This document shows, piece after piece, positions 32,575 through 40,921 of a stretch of DNA of 64,000 nucleotides. The notes under the pieces are model-generated. The model had not been told where the DNA came from, did not search any database, and saw only the letters and a list, made by a program, of their open reading frames with translations. The stretch comes from Peredibacter starrii. GTDB lineage: Bacteria; Bdellovibrionota; Bacteriovoracia; Bacteriovoracales; Bacteriovoracaceae. The stretch spans positions 3,720,001-3,784,000 of the forward strand of contig NZ_CP139487.1 of the NCBI RefSeq assembly GCF_034259205.1, in the 5' to 3' direction. Every line of letters begins with the position of its first letter. Positions within the stretch are counted from its first letter, which is position 1. The translations under genes were made by a program, and so were the position numbers.

Positions 32575-33940
32575 AGGAATCCCTTTTAAAATTTAAAATG
32601 AAGCGTGTATTTGAACATTTTGTATCAATTGAAAGTTCGCCATGGTGGGCATCCATAATGCCTTTAGAAATACTGAGACCAAGACCCGTCCCTTTACCCA
32701 CCTCTTTTGTTGTGAAGAAAGGTTGAAGGATTTTTTCTCTGATGTGTTCAGGGATACCACCACCACTATCAGTAACCATGATTCGAGTGCTCTCTGAATC
32801 TTCCGCGAAAGTAATTTCAACCCATTTTTCAGGAAGCACTTCAACTGCATCCAGGGCGTTTTGAAGAAGATTTAAAATAATCTGTGAGATTTGAACTGAA
32901 CGACAGCTCAGTTTCAACTGATCCGGGAATTTCTCATATCTGAGGTGTACACCGCGGTTTCTGAATTTCTCGTTACAAAGAACCAAAGTTTCCTCAATGA
33001 TCTGATTGACCGGTGTTTCAACCATGGGATCCGTTTCACCATCACGTGCAAAACTTTTTAGTGATCGTACAATTTTCCCGATTCGGCCGACCGTCATCTG
33101 GATGTTCTTCGCCATTTCACGGCTCATCTCAATATCAGGATTCTCGTCTGATAAAACATCCTGAAGTTGTTCTGAGGTCAGCTGAATAACTGAAACTGGA
33201 TTATTAATCTCATGGGCCATCCCCGCGGCCATTTCACCCAGGGCCGCCATCTTCTCACCTTCAAGGGTGCGCTCACGTTGAGCTTCAAGTTCAGCAGTTC
33301 TTGCCACAATCTGGGCCTCGATTTCTGAATTAATGAGCTCTAAAGAGGCCTGACGATTGGAAATTTCCGCCAAACCTTTTTGGGAACGAAGACAAGAATA
33401 AATAAGAAAAACGTCTTCAAAAATTACCCAAGCACCGTGTTCTAACCAGCGCCATGTTCCCACAGTTAGTTCACCATAGGCAGACATGGGCCAATAAACT
33501 CCACGTAGATAGTGGTCGGCAGCAGTGATCAAAGAGGCCGTAATAAGAACTTGCGGGTCATAGTAAAAGGCCAGAAAGGCCAAAGAACCAAAAATATGGA
33601 AATGGCTCTCAATTCGTCCACCTGATACATGAATGATCAAAATAGACATACACATCTGGGCGACAGCAATTAAATGACGAGTAATTTTTTCTGATGGATA
33701 AAAATGCGCCAGGGCCCCAGTGAAAGCACTGATTGCTCCACCTATAAAAATGGCGGCCCAAACATGAACGTGAACAGATGATTCTTCTCCGTTCCAGGTC
33801 TCCGGAGAAACGAAATAAGCAATGACAACACAGGCGAGCCATTGAAAGATCATTAATCTTGCAAAAAGTTTATCAGTGTCGGCCGCACTCTTATTCAGCA
33901 TTTCAGTAAAGAGTTCTTTTGCTCTCTCATTAATCAACAT
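32555..33940 (-). CDS. Membrane sensor histidine kinase of the signalling operon
   Basis: The 461-residue protein has an N-terminal membrane domain of about five or six segments (about 25-185) with several conserved-looking histidines (VHVHVWAA, ESHFHIFGSL, AADHYLRG) that could bind a metal or haem-like ligand, a coiled coil (about 195-225), HisKA (GEMAAGMAHEINNPVSVI, phospho-His about 245) and HATPase_c (LLQNALDAVE, DSGGGIP, GTGLGLSISKGIM). Kinase boxes are intact. It overlaps the thioredoxin-fold gene upstream by 11 bases and the receiver/HD-GYP gene downstream by 20, so it belongs to one tightly packed operon. Confidence 0.9.
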   Translation of the reverse strand: MLINERAKELFTEMLNKSAADTDKLFARLMIFQWLACVVIAYFVSPETWNGEESSVHVHVWAAIFIGGAISAFTGALAHFYPSEKITRHLIAVAQMCMSILIIHVSGGRIESHFHIFGSLAFLAFYYDPQVLITASLITAADHYLRGVYWPMSAYGELTVGTWRWLEHGAWVIFEDVFLIYSCLRSQKGLAEISNRQASLELINSEIEAQIVARTAELEAQRERTLEGEKMAALGEMAAGMAHEINNPVSVIQLTSEQLQDVLSDENPDIEMSREMAKNIQMTVGRIGKIVRSLKSFARDGETDPMVETPVNQIIEETLVLCNEKFRNRGVHLRYEKFPDQLKLSCRSVQISQIILNLLQNALDAVEVLPEKWVEITFAEDSESTRIMVTDSGGGIPEHIREKILQPFFTTKEVGKGTGLGLSISKGIMDAHHGELSIDTKCSNTRFILNFKRDSYGTKVA

Positions 33941-34529
33941 ATTTTCCTACCATGGACAGTGTCTTTAATTTTCCAAAAATGTCGCAACCGAAGACCAGTG
34001 TGTTTTGTGTGCTCTTCTTACCTTTGAAGTATGAAAGAATACTTTCCTTCCCTACACTCGCGCCCTCATGACCTCGGGCCATTGTGAGTCCGCCATTAAA
34101 GATCAGTTCCGATTTTTCGTTATAAAAATATGAATGACCGGAAGTTTCAGCGCCAAAGATCTTTGCCTCTTCACCATGCTCATCAAAAACAATTTCAGTA
34201 CGGGGAAGAGTTTTTGCCTTTGAGATTAGTGGATTCTCAACGAATAGTTTTTCAAGCTTAGGTGTTCGCATGAAAACTAATTGTGCAGAAAGCTCAGGGG
34301 CCTCCGCCAAAAGTCGGCCAAGCTCAGCAAGACTTGCTTTTGAACAAGAACAGCCTGGGTGAAGAAACATAACGAGATGAGGATTTTTCGAAGAAGATAG
34401 TTTTGAACTTGCGGGCCAGTGACCTTCAGCAGGCGTCTGTGCACCGGCCTTGCCTGAATAAGTCATGAGGGAGTGAATCCCCCCCAAGATGCTTAAAACA
34501 AAGAATGTTAGAAACGCGTATTGCTTCAT
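33930..34529 (-). CDS. Thioredoxin-fold membrane-anchored protein, RedB-like
   Basis: The ATG at 34529 opens a hydrophobic N-terminal segment (MKQYAFLTFFVLSILGG), giving 199 residues; an in-frame TTG 18 codons earlier would bury it. The body has a thioredoxin-like start MFLHPGCSCSKASLAELGRL (CSCS in place of CxxC at about 66-69) and later AETSGHSYFY, NGGLTMARGHEG. From memory this pattern resembles proteins annotated RedB, which tend to sit beside sensor kinases; I cannot verify that here. It is the first gene of the signalling operon, and the kinase start lies within its last codons. A periplasmic thiol input to the kinase is an attractive inference. Confidence 0.68.
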   Translation of the reverse strand: MKQYAFLTFFVLSILGGIHSLMTYSGKAGAQTPAEGHWPASSKLSSSKNPHLVMFLHPGCSCSKASLAELGRLLAEAPELSAQLVFMRTPKLEKLFVENPLISKAKTLPRTEIVFDEHGEEAKIFGAETSGHSYFYNEKSELIFNGGLTMARGHEGASVGKESILSYFKGKKSTQNTLVFGCDIFGKLKTLSMVGKYVD

Positions 34530-34780
34530 ATTGAGCCTGATCGGAGAGGCCAAACTAAAGTTAACCTTAAGGAGATTAGACAAATTCTAATTATAGAAAA
34601 GATGACGAATATCAGCTATTTAGAGAAATTTGCGGAAATTTTATCTGTTAAAAAACGACAAAGAAACAAGCCACTTTCTTAAACACTTCTTAATAGTCTC
34701 AGAAAATCTAATGACCATCTTATTTTGAAGAGCTACCCGCATTCAAGTTAACGTCCATCTCCTTAAATCAGAGGTGGATT

Positions 34781-35782
34781 ATGTTTCTATCAGTCGTGGC
34801 CCCTTGTTTTAATGAAGAAGAAGGTCTCAAGGAGTTTTATCACCGAGTGGTAAAAGCGGTTCAAGAGACTCGAGCAACATTCTATGAAATCATTCTCGTA
34901 GATGATGGTTCAAAAGACCGCACATGGGAAGTCATCTGTTCACTCCAAAGATTAGATTCAAACGTAAGAGGATTCAAACTCTCTCGAAATTTTGGGCATC
35001 AATCCGCGCTGACGGCAGGTCTCCTAAGTGCGAGAGGAGATTTCATCTTCATCATCGACTCTGATCTTCAAGATCCACCAGAACTTTTAACACCTATGCT
35101 GGATAAAATGTATGATGGCTTTGATGTTGTTTATGGTCAGAGAAAACATAGGGCCGGTGAAACCTATTTCAAGAAGACCTCAGCTCACCTTTTCTATCGC
35201 TTTCTTTCACTCTTAGCAGACATTGAGATTCCTAAGGACACTGGCGATTTTCGTCTCATGAATCGTAAGGTCCTGATGGCCTATCAATCTTTAAGTGAAT
35301 CGCATCGATTTACGAGGGGTCTCATTGCCTGGCTTGGATTCAAGCAAACGGCATTGCCTTACGATCGTCACGCGAGATTTGCAGGAACAACGAAGTATCC
35401 ATTAATGAAGATGATTAACTTCTCATTGGATGCTGTTACTGGATTCTCTTTAAAGCCTCTTCGTCTCATTATCCTCGTGGGAGTTCTCACATCATTTATG
35501 GCCTTACTTGCCCTCGCCTACACTCTATATGGCTGGGTCTTTTCAAAAAACATTCCTGGCTGGACCAGCTTGATGACAGTGATCTTGCTTCTCAGTTGCG
35601 TGCAGCTCATTTGCGTGGGAGTTGTAGGTGAATATGTAGGGCGCACATTTACGGAAACAAAAAGAAGACCACTGTTTTTTATTCAAGAAAGTAAGGACGC
35701 CACGGTCGATACCCAAGGTGACAAGCTTGAGACACTTGCCATGGCGACCAGCTTCCCCAACATTCAAAATGAGCTCCAATGA
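34781..35782 (+). CDS. Polyprenyl-phosphate glycosyltransferase (GT2, GtrB/DPM1-like)
   Basis: Transfers a sugar from a nucleotide donor to undecaprenyl phosphate on the inner face of the membrane. The 333-residue protein has the GT2 catalytic domain (about 1-225: VVAPCFNEEEGL, LVDDGSKDRTW, DSDLQDPPELL as the DxD-type motif, KDTGDFRLMNR) and two C-terminal membrane helices (about 230-255 and 265-290). The layout is that of GtrB. GAGGTGG ribosome-binding site. It overlaps the GT-C gene downstream in ATGA; together they form a donor-maker and donor-user pair for modifying a surface glycan or lipid. Confidence 0.92.
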   Translation: MFLSVVAPCFNEEEGLKEFYHRVVKAVQETRATFYEIILVDDGSKDRTWEVICSLQRLDSNVRGFKLSRNFGHQSALTAGLLSARGDFIFIIDSDLQDPPELLTPMLDKMYDGFDVVYGQRKHRAGETYFKKTSAHLFYRFLSLLADIEIPKDTGDFRLMNRKVLMAYQSLSESHRFTRGLIAWLGFKQTALPYDRHARFAGTTKYPLMKMINFSLDAVTGFSLKPLRLIILVGVLTSFMALLALAYTLYGWVFSKNIPGWTSLMTVILLLSCVQLICVGVVGEYVGRTFTETKRRPLFFIQESKDATVDTQGDKLETLAMATSFPNIQNELQ

Positions 35783-37122
35783 CATCTGAGAAAAGATATG
35801 ACATCACGGTATTGTCTCTCTTAGTTCTGGCCCTGGCGGTCCGTATTGCTTTTCTTATGATGGGGAGGCCTTTAGAGGATCAGATCTGGTCTGATATGAG
35901 AGAGTATACGGTCAAGGCCGACATGATGATAAATGGTGAATGGAATGCCATGCACTTCTTTCAGTCCATTGGTTATTCCTTCGTTATCGTTTTCTTTAAA
36001 AAGAATTTTGAGAATTGGGGAAAGGCACTTGCCTATTTTCAGGGGATCATTTCTTTCTTAACTGTCTGGCCAATATTCAAAACTGCCACCGAGGCCTTCG
36101 GTAAAAAAGTTGGGTTAATCACACTATTCTTTGTCGCCCTCTATCTTCCGTGGATTGTTTTTATTAATCTCGCTCTGCCTGAGACCATTTTTACTTTTCT
36201 CATGTCACTTCTAGCATGGTTTAGTTATCGGCTCGTTTATAGCGAAAATGGCACCACAAAGTATGCAGTAGCTTGGTCACTCTCCTTTCTCCTCGCCTTT
36301 TGGCTCAAAGGCACGCACGTCTTCCTCATGCCTTTATTCATCTTGGGTTTGTTCGCCATTAAACGCTGGAAGGCAGTGCCTAATATCATCACAATCAGTG
36401 CCATCTTCATGGCGGGCGTTTGTCTTCATGGTGTTCTTGCCTATAACACAATCGGTAAGTTTCAACTCTCCTCCTCCACAGGAGGTCTCAATTTTATTGA
36501 AGGAAAATGCCCAATCAAAAATAACCGCGACTCTGTGGGATATTCATTCCTTTCTCCGGTGTATTTTCAAATGGGTCTTTTCCAAGAGAAGAAATGGGGA
36601 CAACCATTTTCTAATTCTTCTTACTTCATGAAGCAGGGTCTTAAGTGCATACAGGAAAGACCATTGGTTCTCCTTCAATCTTTGGAGGCCATCCCCTTCC
36701 TATTTATGGGCAACACGAGCTGGCCCATGAATCAGATGTCGTTTTCAGAACTCGCACGTTTATATGAACAGGCCATGGCGATTCTTTTCATTACGGGTCT
36801 GGCGCTTTTTGCAGTTTCTTCTTTCAATGATCCAGACAGACTACGTGAGTTCGTGGTTTGGGGACTTCCCGTTCTTTCTATATTTTTATGTGTGTATGTT
36901 TTTAAAAGCGAAGTGAGATATCGGATTCCATTTGATGTTTGGTTCATACCAATATCAATGGCGGGCTGGATAAAAAAAGGCCCCGTTTTCACGGGGCCCA
37001 GGATCTTAGAAGAGATTGATGTTCGCGCTAATTGCGATGTTCGTTCTATCCAGACGAATATCGCTTGGAATGAACTGAATGTTCGGATAAAGGAAAATAT
37101 CACGAGTAACAGAGATACCTAG
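35779..37122 (+). CDS. GT-C family (ArnT/PMT-like) membrane glycosyltransferase
   Basis: A polytopic protein of about 10-12 membrane segments. The first periplasmic loop has the acidic motif IWSDMREYT (about residues 35-43) where GT39/ArnT enzymes keep the catalytic Asp, and the sugar donor would be the polyprenyl-phosphate sugar made by the GT2 gene in front. The C-terminus is odd: after FIPISMAGWIKK (about residue 398) the frame runs through the terminator hairpin of the convergent gene and 117 bases into it, adding a hydrophilic tail of about 50 residues. The natural end of the fold is near residue 398, so the tail may be a late extension after loss of a stop codon. Confidence 0.85.
   Translation: MTSEKRYDITVLSLLVLALAVRIAFLMMGRPLEDQIWSDMREYTVKADMMINGEWNAMHFFQSIGYSFVIVFFKKNFENWGKALAYFQGIISFLTVWPIFKTATEAFGKKVGLITLFFVALYLPWIVFINLALPETIFTFLMSLLAWFSYRLVYSENGTTKYAVAWSLSFLLAFWLKGTHVFLMPLFILGLFAIKRWKAVPNIITISAIFMAGVCLHGVLAYNTIGKFQLSSSTGGLNFIEGKCPIKNNRDSVGYSFLSPVYFQMGLFQEKKWGQPFSNSSYFMKQGLKCIQERPLVLLQSLEAIPFLFMGNTSWPMNQMSFSELARLYEQAMAILFITGLALFAVSSFNDPDRLREFVVWGLPVLSIFLCVYVFKSEVRYRIPFDVWFIPISMAGWIKKGPVFTGPRILEEIDVRANCDVRSIQTNIAWNELNVRIKENITSNRDT
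36972..36998 (-). terminator. Intrinsic terminator embedded in the convergent glycosyltransferase gene
   Basis: GGCCCCGT/ACGGGGCC stem with TTTC loop (36979-36998), then seven U on the minus strand (36972-36978), seven bases after the stop of the gene at 37006. It lies inside the plus-strand reading frame. Confidence 0.92.
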
Positions 37123-37962
37123 ACCAACTGACTGGTAAACTTTACGTTTAGTCCATGTCCCAGTTTCTTGAGTACGGTACTGCTCATAAACCTGCCAACC
37201 AAATACAGTTCTTAGGTTAAATGTATCGTTGATAACGTATTCAGCAGCTGGATAGAGTCCGATTACGTTATGTGACGTGTTCTTATTGTTCTCGCTGAAA
37301 TCATACCAAGTACCCTGGAACGCTAGACCGTAAGAGAATCCAGTCGTGCCGTAGTCTTTCATGAAAACTTGTGAAAGGAAGTACGAAGCTTTGTAACCAA
37401 GATCAGTTTGCTGATTGTTTGTGATCCAAGTTGGCTTAAGTGTTGTCACTGATTGCATGCCAAAAACGCGATCTAAGTGAACATACTTCAAAAATGGGTC
37501 AGCGAAGTTAAGTTCTTGGCTGTTATCATCGAAGTTCTTTTTAAGAGCAGGGTTGTCTGTATCAATTTCATCATGGAATGGAGTTGTCATGAAGAAACCT
37601 GTAGACGCTGTAATACTGTCTAGAGCAGTAAGACGGTATCTAACACCAAGTTCACCCGCTAAACTTTGAAGTGTAAGGGCATCTTTACCATTCGTAATAT
37701 TTGGACGCTCAGGCTGAGTTGGGTTAGCTAGTGAACCACCCTGATAGTTGAAGTACATAGATGCACTCCACTTAGATAGTGAACCAGCATCTGCACGAAG
37801 ACGACGGTTAGTGATAACCTGGTCCGCCTCATCTGGCTTTGCTTCAGCAGGCTTCGTGATCGTTTGCTCTGCTTCTTTTTCTTTCTTTTCTGTTTTTGTG
37901 GCCTGCGCCATTCCCATTGTTGGGATAGCGATTAAAACTAACAATCCAATAATTTTCGACAT
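37006..37962 (-). CDS. Outer-membrane beta-barrel candidate
   Basis: The 318-residue product has a signal peptide (about 1-19), a charged Lys/Glu-rich stretch (about 22-50) and then alternating strands rich in Tyr, Phe and Thr (SASMYFNYQGGSL; LGVRYRLTAL; YGLAFQGTWYDF) up to a terminal strand ending in Phe (IAISANINLF), the usual end of an outer-membrane barrel. I do not recognise a specific family. It has an ATGTATGTCC leader with GGGGACAT ribosome-binding site and is monocistronic. C-rich codon choice for Asn, Tyr and Phe fits strong expression, as expected for an abundant envelope protein. Confidence 0.78.
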   Translation of the reverse strand: MSKIIGLLVLIAIPTMGMAQATKTEKKEKEAEQTITKPAEAKPDEADQVITNRRLRADAGSLSKWSASMYFNYQGGSLANPTQPERPNITNGKDALTLQSLAGELGVRYRLTALDSITASTGFFMTTPFHDEIDTDNPALKKNFDDNSQELNFADPFLKYVHLDRVFGMQSVTTLKPTWITNNQQTDLGYKASYFLSQVFMKDYGTTGFSYGLAFQGTWYDFSENNKNTSHNVIGLYPAAEYVINDTFNLRTVFGWQVYEQYRTQETGTWTKRKVYQSVGLGISVTRDIFLYPNIQFIPSDIRLDRTNIAISANINLF

Positions 37963-38077
37963 GTATGTCCCCTAATTAAAAAACCTTAATCTAAAATAAA
38001 GATTTTTCTCGTGATGTAAAGGCGATGCAAGATTATTTCAGAGAATCACTCAAGAAACCACATGTTATGGAGACAAA

Positions 38078-38184
38078 ATGACAACGATTTCGGTATAACG
38101 CGCCTACTTGAACAGGTGAAGCCCGGTGAAACTCCGGCACAGTCCCGCTACGGTGACCTTTAACTAGGAAGTCCGATCCCTCTC
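38078..38184 (+). ncRNA. Cobalamin (B12) riboswitch
   Basis: The conserved core is plain to the eye: GGTGAAACTCCGGCACAG (38125-38142) followed by TCCCGCTACGGTGA (38143-38156), matching the GGUGnnAnUCCGGnnCnGUCCCGCnACnGUGA consensus, and a B12-box-like GGAAGTCCGATCCCT (38167-38181). It lies on the plus strand 30 bases before the thioesterase ATG, with the GTGGAGG ribosome-binding site just downstream and no terminator hairpin, so control of translation by AdoCbl or a related corrinoid is more likely than attenuation. The 5' boundary is approximate. Downstream genes are a hot-dog thioesterase and a DUF4430-like secreted protein, not a standard BtuB or cob gene. Confidence 0.9.
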
Positions 38185-38212
38185 AAGCAATCAATTATCC
38201 CGTGGAGGAATC

Positions 38213-38578
38213 ATGCATCTCGAAGAAAGAAAATTGGCCGCACGCACTCGCGTTTTCAAAGCGGTCTTTCCTGGCGAAACCAATCATTACGACACACTCT
38301 TTGGAGGCACGGCCCTGCAATGGATGGATGAAGTCGCGTTTATCGCGGCCACTCGCTTTAGTCGTGAAAAAGTTGTGACGGTGAGTTCTGACAAAGTGAA
38401 CTTTAAAGTTCCTATTCCGGCCGGAAGCTTGGTGGAGCTGGATGCACAGATCACAAAAGTTGGAAACACCAGCATTGAAGTCAGTGTCGATGTCTATAAA
38501 GAAGATATGTATTCAGATAAACGCGAACTAGCGCTCCATGGGAGTTTTGTTTTAGTCGCCATTGGGAGAAAGAAATGA
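38213..38578 (+). CDS. Acyl-CoA thioesterase, hot-dog fold (YciA-like)
   Basis: Hydrolyses acyl-CoA to free acid and CoA. The 121-residue single hot-dog domain shows the family start VFPGETNHYDTLFGGTALQWMDE (cut: NHYDTLFGG, LQWMDEVA with the catalytic-type Asp), then VTVSSDKVNFKVPIPAGSLVEL (KVNFKVPIPAG) and ALHGSFVLVAIG. It is shorter than E. coli YciA but complete. First gene behind the cobalamin riboswitch, with GTGGAGGA ribosome-binding site, and overlapping the DUF4430-like gene in ATGA. The physiological acyl-CoA is unknown; control by B12 raises the thought of propionyl- or methylmalonyl-CoA metabolism, which is only inference. Confidence 0.92.
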   Translation: MHLEERKLAARTRVFKAVFPGETNHYDTLFGGTALQWMDEVAFIAATRFSREKVVTVSSDKVNFKVPIPAGSLVELDAQITKVGNTSIEVSVDVYKEDMYSDKRELALHGSFVLVAIGRKK

Positions 38579-39027
38579 AAAAGGTTTTTCTATTATTAAC
38601 TGCACTTCTCACATCAGAAGCGCAAGCTTTGACGATTGAATTCCTGGGACCATGTAGTCACAAACCGGTTCTTTCTTCGCAAGTAAAGAGCACACCTGCT
38701 AAATCAGTAGGCGAACTCACGATTGCGACTCTTGAAAGATTCAGAGCACCTCATGCAGGAAATGCCAGAGGACTAAATACGGCATTCAATACACCAATCG
38801 GAATGGATGCCATGGAAGTGATCAGTGATTATGAAATGAGAAGTTATGGCTGGTGTTACAGTGTGGACAATGCCATTCCAGAAGTATTTCCAGATGAGTT
38901 TCCAATCTCAAATAAGATTCAGAAAATCACCTGGTTTTACGGATATGCTCATTACTATAAGGGCGAGTGGCTGAGCCAATGTGAGCCGGCCTGGGAAATC
39001 AAGCCGGCCTTTCTTTGCATCAAATAA
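38575..39027 (+). CDS. Secreted DUF4430 (transcobalamin-like) protein
   Basis: The 150-residue product has a signal peptide (about 1-18) and a C-terminal segment SYGWCYSVDNAIPEVFPDEF then KITWFYGYAHYYKGEWLSQC, which matches by eye the DUF4430 domain related to the cobalamin-binding beta domain of transcobalamin. Three or four cysteines (GPCSH, GWCYS, SQCEPA, FLCIK) can form disulfides. The gene overlaps the thioesterase in ATGA and so is under the same cobalamin riboswitch, which supports a part in capturing corrinoid in the periplasm. No Ton-dependent receptor is adjacent. Family assignment from memory; function inferred. Confidence 0.75.
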   Translation: MKKVFLLLTALLTSEAQALTIEFLGPCSHKPVLSSQVKSTPAKSVGELTIATLERFRAPHAGNARGLNTAFNTPIGMDAMEVISDYEMRSYGWCYSVDNAIPEVFPDEFPISNKIQKITWFYGYAHYYKGEWLSQCEPAWEIKPAFLCIK

Positions 39028-39035
39028 TGTCCGAA

Positions 39036-40430
39036 CTAGTGAGCGTGACCACCCACGCTCACATCTCTACCCTCTTCAATCTCAACTTCCGATTCAATCA
39101 ATTTTCCACCAGAAGCATAGTCTTTATGAGAGTTAGTAGTGAGGACGACTTTCACTTTGTTCTTTCCTTGCGGAAGGATCACATGGGCCCACTCACTGTA
39201 AACACGTCCGACCTTCTTACCATTTACGAATAAATGAGCGTGGCCTTCACTTGGTTTATCACCAAGTCCACTGTTCTCCGGAGTGAACTTATAGTTAGTA
39301 GTTTGAATGTGCAGGTTCCAGCCACTCACAGGATCTTTCATTGGATGAACTGCAATTGTTGGAACCGGCATATCAGCAGGGATCTCAAACATTGGGTGAT
39401 CAACTTTTTTGGCCATTGATTCAGCATGAATCTCAGTTGCCATCTTCTGATAAGGGAAAGCAAGAAGAGCAAACAGAATCACAAAGTTCACGGCCGCGAA
39501 TAATGATCTTAACCAAAAAGCTTTATGGTAACGAATGGGTGCTTGATAGTAGTGACCAGGACCTTTCACAATAAACACTAATAAAGCGCCGTGAAGCATA
39601 GTGTGTCCAACCACCTCAGTTTTTCCGAAGAAACAAGTTGTAGTGAAGAACACAAGAGTAATCACAATCGCCAGTGGACGGTGAAGAAGACAGATAATAA
39701 GTAAATAACCAAGAGTAAATTCAACGAAGGCACAACTAATAAGGAAGAAGTCATGCGGTAGTCCCATTGTCAGGGCCGGAGCTTTTGCAAGAACCGAAAG
39801 ACCCCAGAATGGATAGAAGATTTTTTCGAAGGCAACCCAACAAAGTGAGAAACCCAGACCAGAGTACAACACCGGTAGATCAAGGTTTTTCAATCTCTCA
39901 TTTTTTAGATTTGAGAAGATGAGATAAAGACCAACTGCCGGATACACAACGTAGTCCAGCATGTGGAAAAGACCCTGGCTGAAAATACACATGACGTAGA
40001 GAAAGATCATCCCTAGGCCGGCCAGAATTGTTGTTTCTTTAAAAAGCAAACATAGTGCTAGAGCAAACTGAAACCAGACCCAAACTTGAGATGAAGCTGC
40101 GATTTCAGGTGCCACGACTGAGTCACCTTGCCACGACATAAGGAGTACTGCTCCCATTGTCACACGCATGATAAGAGGGCCATCTTCCGAGTATCGATCC
40201 AGGAACTCATTTGTTTTAACATAGAGAGTAGATCGATCGGCCAACTTATCCAGATAAACCATCAAAGGTAAGCTCACTACTGAAAGGAGGAACAGACCCC
40301 AAAAGGTTGGCGTATTAAGTTGGGAAAATGATAGAGGAACGGCATCAAAACTGTAATCACTGAACCATTTTACGTGTGCCATGGCCAGAGACGGAACGAG
40401 GGCAAGAACAAGGAACATGAGGGATTTCAT
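39036..40430 (-). CDS. Polytopic membrane protein with C-terminal periplasmic domain
   Basis: The 464-residue product begins with a signal-like helix (about 1-18), has about nine membrane segments (about 42-340) and ends in a His-containing extracytoplasmic domain of about 110 residues (DPVSGWNLHIQTTNYKFTPE, GHAHLFVNGKKVGRVYSEWAHV, and a terminal HAH). The end domain resembles beta-sandwich modules found in proteins linked to copper or other metal handling, but I cannot name the family. The membrane part looks like a DoxX-type or related bundle. It converges on the DUF4430-like gene with an eight-base gap and has no partner on its own strand. Confidence 0.7.
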   Translation of the reverse strand: MKSLMFLVLALVPSLAMAHVKWFSDYSFDAVPLSFSQLNTPTFWGLFLLSVVSLPLMVYLDKLADRSTLYVKTNEFLDRYSEDGPLIMRVTMGAVLLMSWQGDSVVAPEIAASSQVWVWFQFALALCLLFKETTILAGLGMIFLYVMCIFSQGLFHMLDYVVYPAVGLYLIFSNLKNERLKNLDLPVLYSGLGFSLCWVAFEKIFYPFWGLSVLAKAPALTMGLPHDFFLISCAFVEFTLGYLLIICLLHRPLAIVITLVFFTTTCFFGKTEVVGHTMLHGALLVFIVKGPGHYYQAPIRYHKAFWLRSLFAAVNFVILFALLAFPYQKMATEIHAESMAKKVDHPMFEIPADMPVPTIAVHPMKDPVSGWNLHIQTTNYKFTPENSGLGDKPSEGHAHLFVNGKKVGRVYSEWAHVILPQGKNKVKVVLTTNSHKDYASGGKLIESEVEIEEGRDVSVGGHAH

Positions 40431-40502
40431 ATTAGACTCCTGATGATTCTATTTTAGATCATAAGAACGCCCAATACATGATTCAAATCACATAATAGAA
40501 AT

Positions 40503-40526
40503 AAAAAAGGCCCGTTATCCGGGCCT
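40503..40526 (-). terminator. Intrinsic terminator of gloA and upstream lipoprotein
   Basis: AGGCCCG/CGGGCCT stem with TTATC loop (40508-40526), U-run on the minus strand at 40503-40507. Confidence 0.9.
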
Positions 40527-40531
40527 ATTTC

Positions 40532-40912
40532 TTAGTGTTGGATAAGCTCAATTTTGTAGCCATTTGGGTCTTCAACAAAGGCGATCACAGTAGTCCCATG
40601 TTTCATCGGACCAGGCTCTCTCACGACTTTACCGCCCATTGTTCGCACTTTCTCACATGCACCCTTGATATCTTCAGTTCCAAGAGCAATGTGCCCAAAA
40701 GCGTTTCCAAGCTCATATGAATGTTTACCATAGTTGTAAGTAAGCTCAATACAAGGGTCTTGTTTCGTTTTGCCGTAGCTCAGAAAGGCCAGAGTAAACT
40801 CTCCATCAGGATAGTCTTCTTTTGAAAGAAGATTCATGCCCAATACTTTCGTATAAAAATTGATAGATTCATCGAGGTTATTGACTCGAATCATTGTGTG
40901 TAGGTATTTCAT
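40532..40912 (-). CDS. gloA: Lactoylglutathione lyase (glyoxalase I)
   Basis: Isomerises the methylglyoxal-glutathione hemithioacetal to lactoylglutathione. The 126-residue protein is standard length and keeps the metal ligands of Ni-type GloA: His6 (YLHTMIRV), Glu about 57 (IELTYN), His about 75 (FGHIALG) and Glu about 122 (YKIELIQH). FYTKVLGMNLL is the usual first helix motif. GAGAAGAAAATG start context with AGGAGAAG upstream of the ATG. It lies nine bases behind the glycine-zipper lipoprotein gene and is probably cotranscribed with it. Confidence 0.95.
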   Translation of the reverse strand: MKYLHTMIRVNNLDESINFYTKVLGMNLLSKEDYPDGEFTLAFLSYGKTKQDPCIELTYNYGKHSYELGNAFGHIALGTEDIKGACEKVRTMGGKVVREPGPMKHGTTVIAFVEDPNGYKIELIQH

Positions 40913-40921
40913 TTTCTTCTC

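Noticed and set aside
39015-39233. Plus-strand open frame antisense to the membrane-protein gene
   Set aside because: Overlaps the well-supported minus-strand frame and shows no domain or start signal.
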